Source: Rhinopithecus roxellana (taxonomy: Eukaryota > Chordata > Mammalia > Primates > Cercopithecidae). Taken from it: a DNA stretch of 64,000 bases. The notes beneath the pieces are model-generated. The model ran no database searches. It had not been told where the DNA came from and was given only the letters and a program-made list of their open reading frames with translations. Positions 8,790 to 18,270 of the stretch are shown here, one piece after another. How positions within the stretch are numbered: position 1 is the stretch's first letter; the number at the start of each line of letters is the position of its first letter. The stretch lies in NCBI RefSeq assembly GCF_007565055.1, contig NC_044557.1, positions 137,497,493 to 137,561,492 on the forward strand, in the 5' to 3' direction. The translations under genes and the position numbers were made by a program.

Positions 8790-8843
8790 GAAATGAGTGG
8801 AGTTTGTGAAACTAAAGGCAAAATAAACTCTACACAGCACTGT
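8756..8843 (+). other. L1 3' transduction segment
   Basis: Between the two poly(A) tracts lies an A-rich stretch (to 8789) and then about 54 bp of non-L1 sequence (8790-8843). An AATAAA sits at 8822-8827, 16 nt upstream of the second poly(A). The perfect target duplication comes only after the second tail, so this sequence was carried with the L1 RNA from its source locus, after read-through of the weak L1 signal. Confidence 0.88.
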
Positions 8844-8906
8844 AAAAAAAAAAAAATAAATAAATAAAAATAAAAAAATAAAAAAAAAAAAAATAAAATA
8901 AAAAAA
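8844..8906 (+). repeat. Second poly(A) tail, partly patterned as A(n)T
   Basis: A-rich tail with TAAA and A(n)TA interruptions, ending at the target duplication. Such tails commonly decay into patterned microsatellites. Confidence 0.85.
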
Positions 8907-8923
8907 AAGAAAACACCACTAAT
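8907..8923. repeat. 3' target-site duplication of full-length L1
   Basis: Exact 17-bp copy of 2527-2543. It fixes the 3' limit of the insertion beyond the transduced segment. Confidence 0.97.
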
Positions 8924-8937
8924 ATGGTATAGGTACC

Positions 8938-9401
8938 TGTGATGGTTAATACTGAGTGTCAACTTGATTGGATTGAAGGATGCAAAGAATTAATCCTGGG
9001 TGTGTCTGTGAGGGTGTGGCCAAAGGAGATGAACTTTTGAGTCAGTGGGCTGGGAAGGCAGACCCAACCATAATCTGGATGGGCACTATTTAATCAGCTG
9101 CCAGTGAATATAAAGCAGGCAGAAAAACATGAAAAGGTTAGACTGGTCTAGCCTCCCAGCCTACATATTTCTCCCAAGCTGGATGCTTCCTACCCTTGAC
9201 CATCAGACTCCAAGTTCATCAGTTTTAGAACTTGAACTGGCTCTCCTTGCTCTTTAGCCTACAGACGGCCTATTGTAGGATCTTGTGATTGTGTGAGTGA
9301 ATACTTAATAAACTTCCCTTTATATCTATATAAATATATATACATATACATATGTTTTTTTTCCATTAATTCTGTCCCTCTAGAGAACTCTAACTAATAC
9401 A
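8938..9401 (+). mobile_element. Solo LTR, HERVL-type (MLT2A-like)
   Basis: Starts TGTGATGGTTAATACTGAG and ends CTAACTAATACA, giving TG...CA ends. It has AATAAA near the 3' end and the matching block order (gtgtcaacttgattgg, tgggctgggaaggcagaccc, cagacggcctattgtagg). I assign it to the MLT2/HERVL LTR group from memory. The heptamer gtatagg occurs at 8927-8933 and 9402-9408; it may include the target duplication, although HERVL elements normally leave 5 bp. No internal retroviral sequence is present. Confidence 0.7.
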
Positions 9402-9989
9402 GTATAGGAACTCACAGATTTTGTGGATTTGGTTCTATAATACTTCAGTAATGCTAACATCTCAATAAAGTGAGTAGTACAATTTTTTTTGTTTCCCAGT
9501 GCATATAAGAGTTATGTTTACATTATACTGTGGTCTATAGACGTGGTATAAAGCATTATGTCTAAAAATGTGCATACCTTAATTAAAAATACTTCATTGC
9601 TGAAAAATGCGAAGGATCATCTACATCTTCAGTGAGCTGTAATCTTTTTGCCTGTGGAGGGTCCTGCCTTGATGCTGATGGCTGCTGACTGATCAGGGTG
9701 GTGGTGGCTGAAAGTTGAAGGTGGCTGTGACAATGTCTTAAACTAAGACAGCACTGAAATTTGCTGCATCAATAATTGAAACTTCCTTTTATGGAAGATT
9801 TCCCTGTAGCATGCGATGCTGTTTGATAGCATTTTTACCCAAAGGGGAACTTCTTTCAAAATTGAAGTCAGTTCTCTCAAACTGTGCAGCTGTTTATCAA
9901 CTAAGTTTATAGAATGTTCCAAATCCATTGGTGTCATCACAACAATTTTCACAGCATCTTCATCAGGTGTAGATTTCATCTCAAGATAA
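9402..9989 (-). mobile_element. Tigger1 DNA transposon, 3' part with transposase C-terminus
   Basis: The minus strand reads ...YLEMKSTPDEDAVKIV... and ...KMLSNSIACYREIFHKRK, the C-terminal segment of the pogo-like Tigger1/TIGD1 transposase. It is followed by the Tigger 3' UTR block (tgtttcccagtgcatataag). Stops and divergence show a dead relic. It ends abruptly at 9989, where an inverted-repeat arm begins. The LTR on its left appears to sit within the Tigger terminal inverted repeat. Confidence 0.85.
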
Positions 9990-10321
9990 TGCTCAGAGGT
10001 CATCTTGTCTTGAATAAATTCTCCTCTACCTGCCAAGATCTCTGATTACATGCTGAACATTTTTGTTACTATATTCGCCACATTGTATTACACATATTTG
10101 TTAAATATTTTTGCGATCTAAGAAGATGCTAAGTTCATTGAAGGCAGTGCCATGTCTTAGTACTTAAATTCCTAGTATTTAGAGTTCCAGGAATTCCTCA
10201 AGAATATCTTTATTGAGTGAATAAATGAATTGTTTTATACAGTGTACTGCATAGTTTGGGTACACCAAAATGCAGAAGCTAAAATGAGATTGGAGGTACA
10301 AGAGATTTATTAAGAGGGGAG
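9990..10321. repeat. Inverted repeat arm A (332 bp)
   Basis: Reverse complement of 11728-12059 with equal length, no gaps and about 13 mismatches (about 96% identity; 12 are transitions), counted by hand. It interrupts the Tigger1 relic: Tigger sequence lies on both sides. Arm B, in contrast, continues smoothly into its flanks, so arm A is probably the inserted copy. Confidence 0.93.
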
Positions 10322-10357
10322 TTCCCTCTTAAAAGTGGAATTATAAGTTCCACTTTT
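10312..10357. repeat. Twin hairpins at arm A inner junction
   Basis: Two adjacent perfect inverted repeats: aagaggg/ccctctt (10312-10318 and 10324-10330) and aaaagtggaa/ttccactttt (10331-10340 and 10348-10357). They lie exactly where the arm meets Tigger sequence. Confidence 0.85.
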
Positions 10358-10443
10358 AATTGGAATCAACTTCTTCCACTATGTAAAGACATGCAATTAT
10401 CTGTGAGGCACAATAAAGTGAAGCACTATAAAACAAGGTATGC
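10358..10443 (-). mobile_element. Tigger1 remnant with terminal inverted repeat
   Basis: Contains ggaatcaacttcttcca from the transposase region, then the terminal inverted repeat reading ctgtgaggcacaataaagtg and ending aaaacaaggtatgc. Most of the transposon interior is missing between this piece and 9989. Confidence 0.8.
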
Positions 10444-11535
10444 TTTTATTTAATACTTTCATATCAGAGGATTGACGACAAAGACAAACCTGTTAATTCT
10501 TTAGCAAAATACTGATTAAAAAAGAAACAAAAACTGTTGCATCTTTCTGTTAGAAAGTCAGTGGCTCTGAGTTCAAAGCCTTTGGAGATGGAGACTGTGC
10601 TCAGTGAGGCTGCATGGTAAAAATTGCCTTGAGTGTCTTTGGCTTTTTTAGCACAGGCCCTCAGTAACCACTCACCTGAGGAGCTTACCCTGGCAAAATT
10701 GGCTGGCTTATTGGATAAACCCACGCACTGGATGACATCCTGATCAGCTATCATGGTCACTCACAGGGTCCAGGAGAACTGCCTTTCATGTAGGAGCTGG
10801 CTGAATGACTGCTGTTGTAGTTGGACTTCTGTCTGTATGTTCTACTGAGCATTGGTAGAAAGCATCTGAGTGCCTGATACCAGCAGTGACAAGCAGGTGT
10901 CTTGCCTCAGGAGGTTCTTTGCTGTGTTGGTACTGTTCTACTGCATCAGCTGTATGTTCTGTCCAGGGTCACTCTGGGTCTGCTGGATTCACTCCTGTGG
11001 CTGGATCTAGACAGTGTGAACTGCTGATCTTATCCAACCTGCAACTTCCCAAGTGTGTTGTCTGGCCCTCCAGAGGCTGCACTGTGAAGATCTGCCTGAG
11101 CTAGATGGTGGTCATGGAGATGGTAGTTTTGCTAGTCTTGCTGCTGCCTGTGGGCCTGGACAGGCGTGGGCTACTGAACCAGGATGAAATAGTACTGGAT
11201 GGACTACGCAGGAGGCCCAGATTGGTGCAGCTGCTCCTCATCTGTGGCAGTCTTGATCATTTCTTGGAAAGTATCAATGAAAAAGTTATACTGACCACAT
11301 TTTGTAATTGTCATGATGGTATCATTCGACTGTAGAATTTGGCACTTGTTTTCCTCTGAGAGATTCTGGGATATATACCAGGCGCAATAAAAACACATTG
11401 CAAAACAGCATGGAACAAAGATTTACCTTTCAAGCTGGTAGAAGTCATGCTTTATGGGTGCAAGATTCCTGATGCGAGAACTGCAATTATTGCAAGTGTA
11501 TATACCATAGCTTAGCTGGAGTGCAGAGGTAGGCA
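10443..11535 (-). pseudogene. NFYC pseudogene: NFYC processed pseudogene (NF-Y subunit gamma)
   Basis: Minus-strand frames give EENKCQILQSNDTIMTITKC and QYNFFID, matching the NF-YC histone fold (EDNKRRTLQRNDIAMAITK..., FDFLID). They continue with IQYYFILVQ-PTPVQ, matching PVQYYFTLAQQPTAVQ, then the Gln-rich tail. The natural stop is near 10661-10663 (minus). Downstream, gggcctgtgctaaaaaagcc and caatttttaccatgcagcc match the NFYC 3' UTR. Introns are absent, and there are many stops, frameshifts and internal deletions, so this is an old intronless retrocopy. NF-YC itself is the CCAAT-box factor subunit. No poly(A) or target duplication is recognisable. The upstream limit is approximate. Confidence 0.85.
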
Positions 11536-11727
11536 CATTCAGATGTGATGTAGGAATATTCCAAAGGGCAACTTTGGCTCAAAAACTTTTCGTTGGTTCA
11601 ACAGAACCTTTCTTGAAACTGTGCACACACCAAAGCTCTTCCTACCCAATCCTCCCTTTTCTTTCTTCTGCAATAGGCCTCAAAACCACATTGTAATCTG
11701 AAGCCTTTCCCCACCGTCTATTATTTT
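11536..11727. other. Unassigned sequence, possibly LTR-like
   Basis: Ends in a pyrimidine-rich block that runs into AATAAATCTCTTGCACC at the start of arm B, resembling an LTR polyadenylation region. I cannot name a family. Confidence 0.35.
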
Positions 11728-12059
11728 CTCCCCTCTTAATAAATCTCTTGCACCTCCAATCTCATTTTAGCTTCTGCATTTTGGTGTACCCAAACTATGC
11801 AGTACACTGTATAAAATAATTCATTTATTCACTCAGTAAAGATATTCTTGAGGAATTCGTGGAACTCTAAATACTAGGAACTTAAGTACTAAGACATGGC
11901 ACTGCCTTCGATGAACTTAGCATCTTCTTAGATCGCAAAAATATTTAACAAATATGTGTAACACAACGTGGTGAGTATAGTAACAAAAATATTCAGCATA
12001 TAATCAGAGATCTTGGCAGGTAGAGGAGAATTTATTTAAGACAAGATGACCTCTGAGCA
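11728..12059. repeat. Inverted repeat arm B (332 bp)
   Basis: Partner of arm A across a 1406-bp spacer. Likely the original copy, since no foreign element is interrupted here. Confidence 0.93.
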
Positions 12060-12105
12060 AAGTGTTCATGGATGTGTTTCTGGAGTATAAAGAATGAAGA
12101 AATAT

Positions 12106-12239
12106 GCCTGGCATGGTGGCTTACACCTGTAATCCCAGTACTTTGAGAGGCTGAGGCCAAAGGATTGCTTGAGGGTAGAAGATCGAGACTAGCCTAGGAA
12201 ACTCAGCAAGACTCTCATCTCTATAAAAAAACTTAAAAA

Positions 12240-12270
<31 letters not shown>
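12106..12270 (+). mobile_element. Alu left monomer (FLAM-like) or monomeric Alu
   Basis: Starts gcctggcatggtggcttaca, contains only left-monomer sequence and ends in 28 A (12243-12270). It is strongly diverged, so old. Confidence 0.8.
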
Positions 12271-12272
<2 letters not shown>

Positions 12273-12364
12273 AACGAATAAATTAAAAGCAGATACATGG
12301 CTATAGAGCAAACCATGGGGTAGCAACCTTGTGAGCTTAAATTGTGCTTTGTAATTTGTAAGGG

Positions 12365-12772
12365 TGCATTAGTTTGCTATGGCTGCTGTAACAAAGTGCC
12401 ACCATCTGGATGTCAAAACAACATACATGCTTTATCTCTGAGTTCTGAAGGCTGGAAGTCCAAAATCAAGGTATCAGTAGGGTTTGTTCCTTCTGAGGGC
12501 TGTGAGGGAGAATCTGTTCCATGCCTCTCACCTAGTTTCTGGTGGTTTTCTGGCAATTTTTTTGTTGCTCCTTGGCTTATAGGAACATCATATTTTGTTC
12601 TACCTATATTCATGTTCCTATCCAAATTTTCCCTCTTTATAAGGACACTGGTCATATTAAAGAACTTGATTACCCCGTAAACATCCTGTCTCAAAATACA
12701 GTCACATTCTGAAGTACTTTGGGGTTAGGACTTCAATGTATTAATTTTGGAGGGATACAACTCAAACTGTAA
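12365..12772 (-). mobile_element. ERVL-MaLR LTR (MLT1/MST type), minus strand
   Basis: Shows the reverse-complement MaLR order: tagtttgctatggctgctgt, ctggaagtccaaaatcaagg, tataaggacactggtcatat, cagtcacattctgaagta, gggttaggacttcaatgta. The short forward ORF across it is a by-product. Confidence 0.8.
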
Positions 12773-12864
12773 GAGAGAGAGAGGATAAAGCAGAGAAATA
12801 TAATGCTTAGCCTTTCATTTTTAGTGAAATCGTTGTAGAGTCTTAGTTGAAAACAGATATTCAA

Positions 12865-13030
12865 GGGGATGATTCTCAACCTTGGTTGCACATTATAATT
12901 ATCTTGGAAGCTTTGAAAATATACCGATGGCCAGGTCCTACTCATAGATATCCTCTGCTAATTCTCCTAGGATAGAGATTTTGGCAGTATTGTTTTATAA
13001 AAGCTCAAGTGATTGTAATATGCAGCTGCA
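12865..13030 (+). mobile_element. MER5-type hAT-Charlie non-autonomous element
   Basis: gattctcaaccttggttgca ... aagctcaagtgattgtaata follows the MER5 consensus, including the shortened central block. Confidence 0.75.
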
Positions 13031-13880
13031 TTTATGATGACTGTTTTAAGCTGCTAAGACTTGAGGCAGGAAGGGCAATTTGGATATTGTTTCATTATCT
13101 AAGAAAAGAGAGAATGAGGCTATGAAACTTGGCCATCAGCAGTAGGAAAGAAGAAGAGAAGATAGATGATTTCTAGAAACAGAAAGTAAATCAGTAGGAC
13201 CTGATGACTGATTGAATGGTGGAGGAGAGTAGAGAAGAGTCAAAGATGGCTCATATGTTCTCATTTGGTACATGGTGGTGTCATCAACAGATGTTAAAGA
13301 TAAAAGGAATGTGTTCTCTTGTGGGAGAGCATAGTAATTTATTTTGGGGGAGAGCTTAGTAACTGAACGAATTTATTTTTTTAATTAGACATTTAAAAAA
13401 TTAGAGAATAATGCATATGCACACATGCATCTGCATGTAAAATAATACATGTAAGAAATAATACAGTGAGACCCCCTGGAACCTTACCTAGTTTCTTGAA
13501 AGGCAACGTCTTTCAAACCTACATAATACAATATCACAACCAAAATGTTGACATCAATCCAGTCAAGTTACAGAACAGTTCCATCACCACAAGGATATAT
13601 GGAATTTGAAGTGCCTGTAGATAGTACTCAAGTAAGACTTGTTATGGTGGCATTCTCTAAGACATGTTCTTCACCTAGTTTTGATCACTCTAAGGTACCA
13701 GAAATCTTCAGCAACTAAGTAAGACCCACCTGTATCAGGGGGCTCAATATAATAATACATGGATATCGAGGATTTTTTTTAAACTTAGGGTTTTATGCAA
13801 TACCTGTCTAGTAGGGAGTTGGAAATATACATAGGTAGCTATTTCACCTGCAAAACAGGCTCTACTTGGGAAAATAATTT
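13031..13880. other. Unassigned AT-rich sequence
   Basis: No coding region or repeat that I can name. Confidence 0.4.
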
Positions 13881-13924
13881 ACACACACACACACACACAT
13901 GCACACACATACACACACACACTC
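13881..13924. repeat. (CA)n microsatellite
   Basis: Interrupted CA run with GCACACACAT and TACACACAC variants. It generates the low-complexity Thr/His ORF here. Confidence 0.9.
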
Positions 13925-14370
13925 ATGCATATGCATACCCACAGATGACGGCACATATACACCACAAGCTTGTACATGCATAGATGAAAATTGTATTAGA
14001 AGAGATAAAATTTTGTGAGTGGCCATTAGACAAACCCCTCACATTTGAAGAGAGTGATGATTCTGTTTTTTAAAGGGTGTGCTTTTAGTGTAACCATAGC
14101 CAAGAAAAGAGAGAGAGAGAGAGATTGAAAACAGCTGGAACATATGTCTATTTTCACCTCCTCCATCTGGAACTTTGTTTTTGGATATCACAGACATTTT
14201 CCAAACAAACCTCTGTTGGACAAAATGATAAATGTAGAGGAGACATGCATTACATGTATGATTCTCTTTTTGTTTGAAGAGCTTTATAGAATCTGAACCG
14301 CTGGTGTGTTTTCCAAACATAAAAATAAACCTTTGAACAGCACAAATGTGACACTATATACAAATATATA

Positions 14371-14402
14371 CATACACACACACAAATATATATATATATA
14401 TG
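14371..14402. repeat. CA/TA compound microsatellite
   Basis: cacacacacacaaa followed by a TA run. Confidence 0.85.
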
Positions 14403-14539
14403 TTAACTACATATATAGTTAACCTCAGTATTGGCTCTTTAATCCGTAAGTTCTGTTTACCTGGGTAGTGTAAACAAAGTCTTTTATTATATGTGATATT
14501 TGAATAGAACAATCAGAGAACTAAAATAATGTGCTAGTC

Positions 14540-14790
14540 AGTCTTTCAAGTTTCTATCAGCACTCTACTCTTGGAGTCACACTTTTCTCTAAATTTCTCC
14601 TGTATCATGTCATGCCCCAATTACTATAACTTTCTCACCCTTCCCCTCATGGCAGTATGATTTTACAGCAATACATCCTATATGAAAGTTATAGGTTAAA
14701 CATTTAAAACTTCTTGGATAACATCACTCCTATTGTATACAGATCAAATTCCAAAATCCTTGACCTTTATTATATAGGCCCTATATCAGC
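14540..14790 (+). mobile_element. Possible L2 fragment
   Basis: caaattccaaaatccttgac ... taggccctatatcagctta follows the L2 3' ORF pattern. Weak and diverged. Confidence 0.4.
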
Positions 14791-16600
14791 TTACACCAGA
14801 GGTTAAGAGCCCAGGTTTTAAAAGTCAGACAGTCTTCATTTCCAAACTCAGTTCTTCCAAATGTAAGTACAGTCTACAAGGATTCATGATTCTGGCTCAA
14901 CCGATTACTTTTGAGGGCCTGAAATTACATAATGGCAGAGAAAACAGATGAACAATGGAAAAAGAATGGGGTTAAGAAAACAGACAAACCTTGGTGCCCA
15001 GTTGATTAGAAGAGAGAAAGTGGTAGGAAGCATGATACCTACCTTAGCCTACTGGGTGGATTACCAAAGAGGGAGAATCCAGGAAAGGGAGAGGTTTGTC
15101 AGAATGAGGAGGAAGTCATTATTTTGAATTTGGTGTATGACATTTAGGTGAATTTCCCAGTAGTTGGGAGCCAAAGAATGACAGCAGAGGCACCAATAAA
15201 AACTTAGGAGGCAGCAGAATATTATCATTGCCATGCTCACCCAACACTGAATATAAATTCATTCCACTGCAAGAATTACAACCTGCGGGTAGAGCATATT
15301 TAAAACTCCCAATTTTACTGGATAATACAGCAATAAAATTAAAGTATATTCCATAAAAGTGACAGAAAATAGTCTTAAATGAAAGTTCAAATAAAAATCT
15401 TGGTACAATTTACCTCGAACTTTTGGCTCAATATAAGACAATTCAGAAATTATGGCTACTTGACTATCTCAGCAGCTGTTTTCTCAAAGACTAAAGATAT
15501 AGACTTGGGATGCATGGTTAAGTGATATTTATTAGACTAGGAGAAGCATGGGGGCTGGGAGAGGTCATGGTTACTCTTCTGCTGTATGTTTATGGGAGTT
15601 CTTTTGTTTTGTAACAAAGCGCATAGTTTTGGGATAAGTGAGGAGGGAGAGGGTCACCTGTTTAACAAGCTAGATTACCCTAAGACAGTCAAATGGGTGA
15701 CAGATGGAGTCAGATTGCCCTCACATTCCTATAAGAGAAGGTATTTTTCACAGTTCTGGACCATATCCATTCAACATAAAACAGAATCTGATAATAATTA
15801 TGGGTTGCTGGTGCACAGTGAGAAGTCAAATACCAAAGCCAGTTCTTGCCAAGTTTTTCTTTGTATTTTAACCACACGATCCATATTCTTCATTAGGGTA
15901 TACTTCATCTGTCCAAACAGCAGGCTGTCGTCAGTTTATACAGCTTAACCATTCTTAGCCCAGAGATGCTTATGTATGCTTCTTTAATGTTATAATAGAA
16001 TTGAGATCTTTCTATTTTAGATAATTATTGAAACTGCTATTAGAAAAACAAAAAACAAAAAACAAAATAAAAGCTTTCTGAGAATGTTTGCCAAAACTAA
16101 AGGAACATTCACTGTTACAATAGCAAGGCACAACGACTCTCCGTTTCTTCTGAGAAAATTCTAGTAGACCTTTCTGACAGCTTTGATATAGGCGCTTTGT
16201 AGATAGACCACATGAGCCCTCTGAAAGTGACATTCAGGGGAAGGTTGGCTTGTGTTTAGTTCATTTTGCAGTGCAGAATCCACTGAAAATTCAGCTATGA
16301 CATCATAGAGAATCATCTTTAACTTTCAATTATCTTATTTAATGAACTTGAGGATTTTTTTTCATGTTGATTAGCTATTTACACATTTCTTATTTGGTGA
16401 ATTGTCATGTTCATCCTTTCTGCCCAGTTCTATATGGAATACTCTATTTTTTCTTATAGATTTAGGAAGCTTTCATACACCAGTGGGAACAGTTATCTTT
16501 TTTCAAACAGAGATTGTGTAATTTTTTTTTAATTTAAAGAGTATTAAAATACAAATGGTAAAAGGAGATATTTTAATATTTTAATAATCAAGACAAAAGA
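14791..16600. other. Unassigned sequence
   Basis: No gene supported. A 120-codon open frame at 15586-15948 has no recognisable motif, no signal or membrane segment I trust, and ordinary composition. I treat it as chance. Confidence 0.4.
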
Positions 16601-17000
16601 AGTATATACTCATCTAAATTCTAAAAATATATGTCTAAACATACTGTTTTGGAAAAAAATGCAAAAAACTGCACCAAGTATGTTCACAGCTGCTATCTGT
16701 GTGTTATAGGATTATTTTTCCTTCTTTGTATATCTATGTTATTTTCAAAATTTCAACAGTGAATATGCATTCTTTTAAAATGTTATGGAAAACTTACCAA
16801 AGTTTAGGAGAATCTCAACATGCATATATATATATATATATATATAATTATAATATATTAAATATATTATAAATATGTAATATAAAATATTGTAATACAT
16901 TAAATATATGTCCACACACATGCTTTCATTTTGTTTTATTTTCCCCTGAAGTTTGTTTTCCTACGCATATATTTTTCCATATATGTTTGGATTGGCACCA
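16601..17000. other. AT-rich stretch with (TA)n, possible old L1M 3' end
   Basis: tttccttctttgtatatcta and ttttcaaaatttcaacagtg resemble L1M 3' termini. An imperfect TA tract lies at about 16823-16900. Confidence 0.4.
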
Positions 17001-17589
17001 ATCCTATATTTACAGTATTAAGGACATTTTTCTTTTGTGGTCTCTCAACATCTTTGAATATCCTTCCAACAGTCTAGTGATTTCCTTCATTATGAGTCCT
17101 GCCTTTCTAAGATAGAAGCCATAAAACCCACATTCCCAGTTTCTTTTGCAGCTATTGTACAGGTATATCACATAGGTTCCACCAAGTGGAATCTTTGGAA
17201 GGAATATTGTATTTAGAAGTGAGCAAAGTGAGAAGGTGGTCATATATGCAGAAATCAATATTCTAATAATTATGGTCATGAAAACAGCTAGTTCTTTGGA
17301 CACTTCAATAGTGGATATCCAGTTCTGAGCATCTTGGGTGCTGAGAGGAAGACACCAGTGTTTTCAATAGAAAATCCCTCGTAATATGCTTGGCCAATGG
17401 ATTTTGTTGTTTAGTTCCAGAATTTTGCTTTACTAGCCTTCCAAAATACCCTGGGAGCTTCAAAATATTCTTTAGTAACAAAATAATCAGAGTGGGCTCT
17501 GTATTTGCATTGTCCAATAATTTGCAGTTTATATTTGTTTTCTCTATTTCATTGTAGCAGGAATTTTAAATAGCTTCATGCCTATTAGG

Positions 17590-17825
17590 CTATTATTTAA
17601 AAGTTCTATAATTTATTTACTCCATGCAATTCATAGAATATTTAGCTTGTTTTCTATCAATATAATTAAAAATGCTGCACTTACTACTTAAGCACAAATA
17701 CAAATCTGTTTACCTTTCTTTTTCTAAAAAGGATACTCTGAGAAAAAGAATGACAAAATCAAAATATTTTATATTTTTGATGCTTTTACAAATTTGGCCA
17801 ATATTTTCTTCATTATAATCCCCAG
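17590..17825 (-). mobile_element. Possible ancient L1M fragment
   Basis: aaaaatgctgcacttactac, aggatactctgagaaaaaga and ttttacaaatttggccaata follow a reverse-complement L1M 3' region. Weak match. Confidence 0.45.
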
Positions 17826-18048
17826 GCAGCAATAAAATGGAGGTACTTTAAATTAACAATGAACATAATGGATGAAGGAAATTTATATGAGATGAGATTA
17901 GAGAAAAAGAAACAGGCTCTTTAGAAACCCCACACTCTATGTGGGTGTTCTCATGCTGGCTGCATTGTTGAACACCAAGGTAAAATTAGAATACTGTGAC
18001 AAAGCACAGGCCAAGAAAAAGGAAAGAAAATACTAATGCAAAGATCCT

Positions 18049-18270
18049 CTCAAGACTAGCCTGGGCAACATAGTGAGACCCTGTCTCTACAAAAAAATAA
18101 AAAGTTAGCTGTACATGGTGGTGCACGCCTGTGGTCATAGCTACTCAGGGGGCCTGAGGTGGGAGGATCACTTGAGTCCAGGAAGTTGAGACTGCAGTGA
18201 GTCATGATCGTGTAACTGTACTCCAGCCTGGGTGATGGAGTGAGACCCGGTCTCAAAAGAAGGAAAAAAG
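18049..18270 (+). mobile_element. 5'-truncated Alu (AluJ-like)
   Basis: Begins at caagactagcctgggcaaca and runs through the right monomer to gagacccggtctcaaaagaa. agcctgggcaacatagtgag is an old AluJ diagnostic. Confidence 0.9.

Larger units (their letters stand above)
2544..8906 (+). mobile_element. Full-length, apparently intact L1 (L1PA-lineage, probably an Old World monkey subfamily)
   Basis: A complete L1: 5' UTR starting GGGGGCGGAGC, ORF1, a 63-bp inter-ORF spacer, ORF2, 3' UTR with G-rich tract, AATAAA and poly(A), then a short transduced segment with a second poly(A). Both ORFs are open at the usual lengths (338 and 1275 aa). The 17-bp target duplications are identical, so the insertion is likely young. 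Differences from the human-specific consensus are a 1033-bp 5' UTR instead of about 907, a divergent ORF1 coiled coil, and an 18-bp duplication in the 3' UTR. Subfamily assignment is from memory of consensus sequences, not a search. Confidence 0.97.

Noticed and set aside
9743..10036. 97-codon frame that could be read as a domesticated Tigger protein.
   Set aside because: Its first part lies in the inverted-repeat arm, not in Tigger. Only the C-terminal transposase piece remains, without the DDE catalytic core or the CENP-B-type DNA-binding domain.
15586..15948. 120-codon open frame (+).
   Set aside because: No recognisable domain, no splice or start context beyond chance, ordinary composition and no supporting neighbour.
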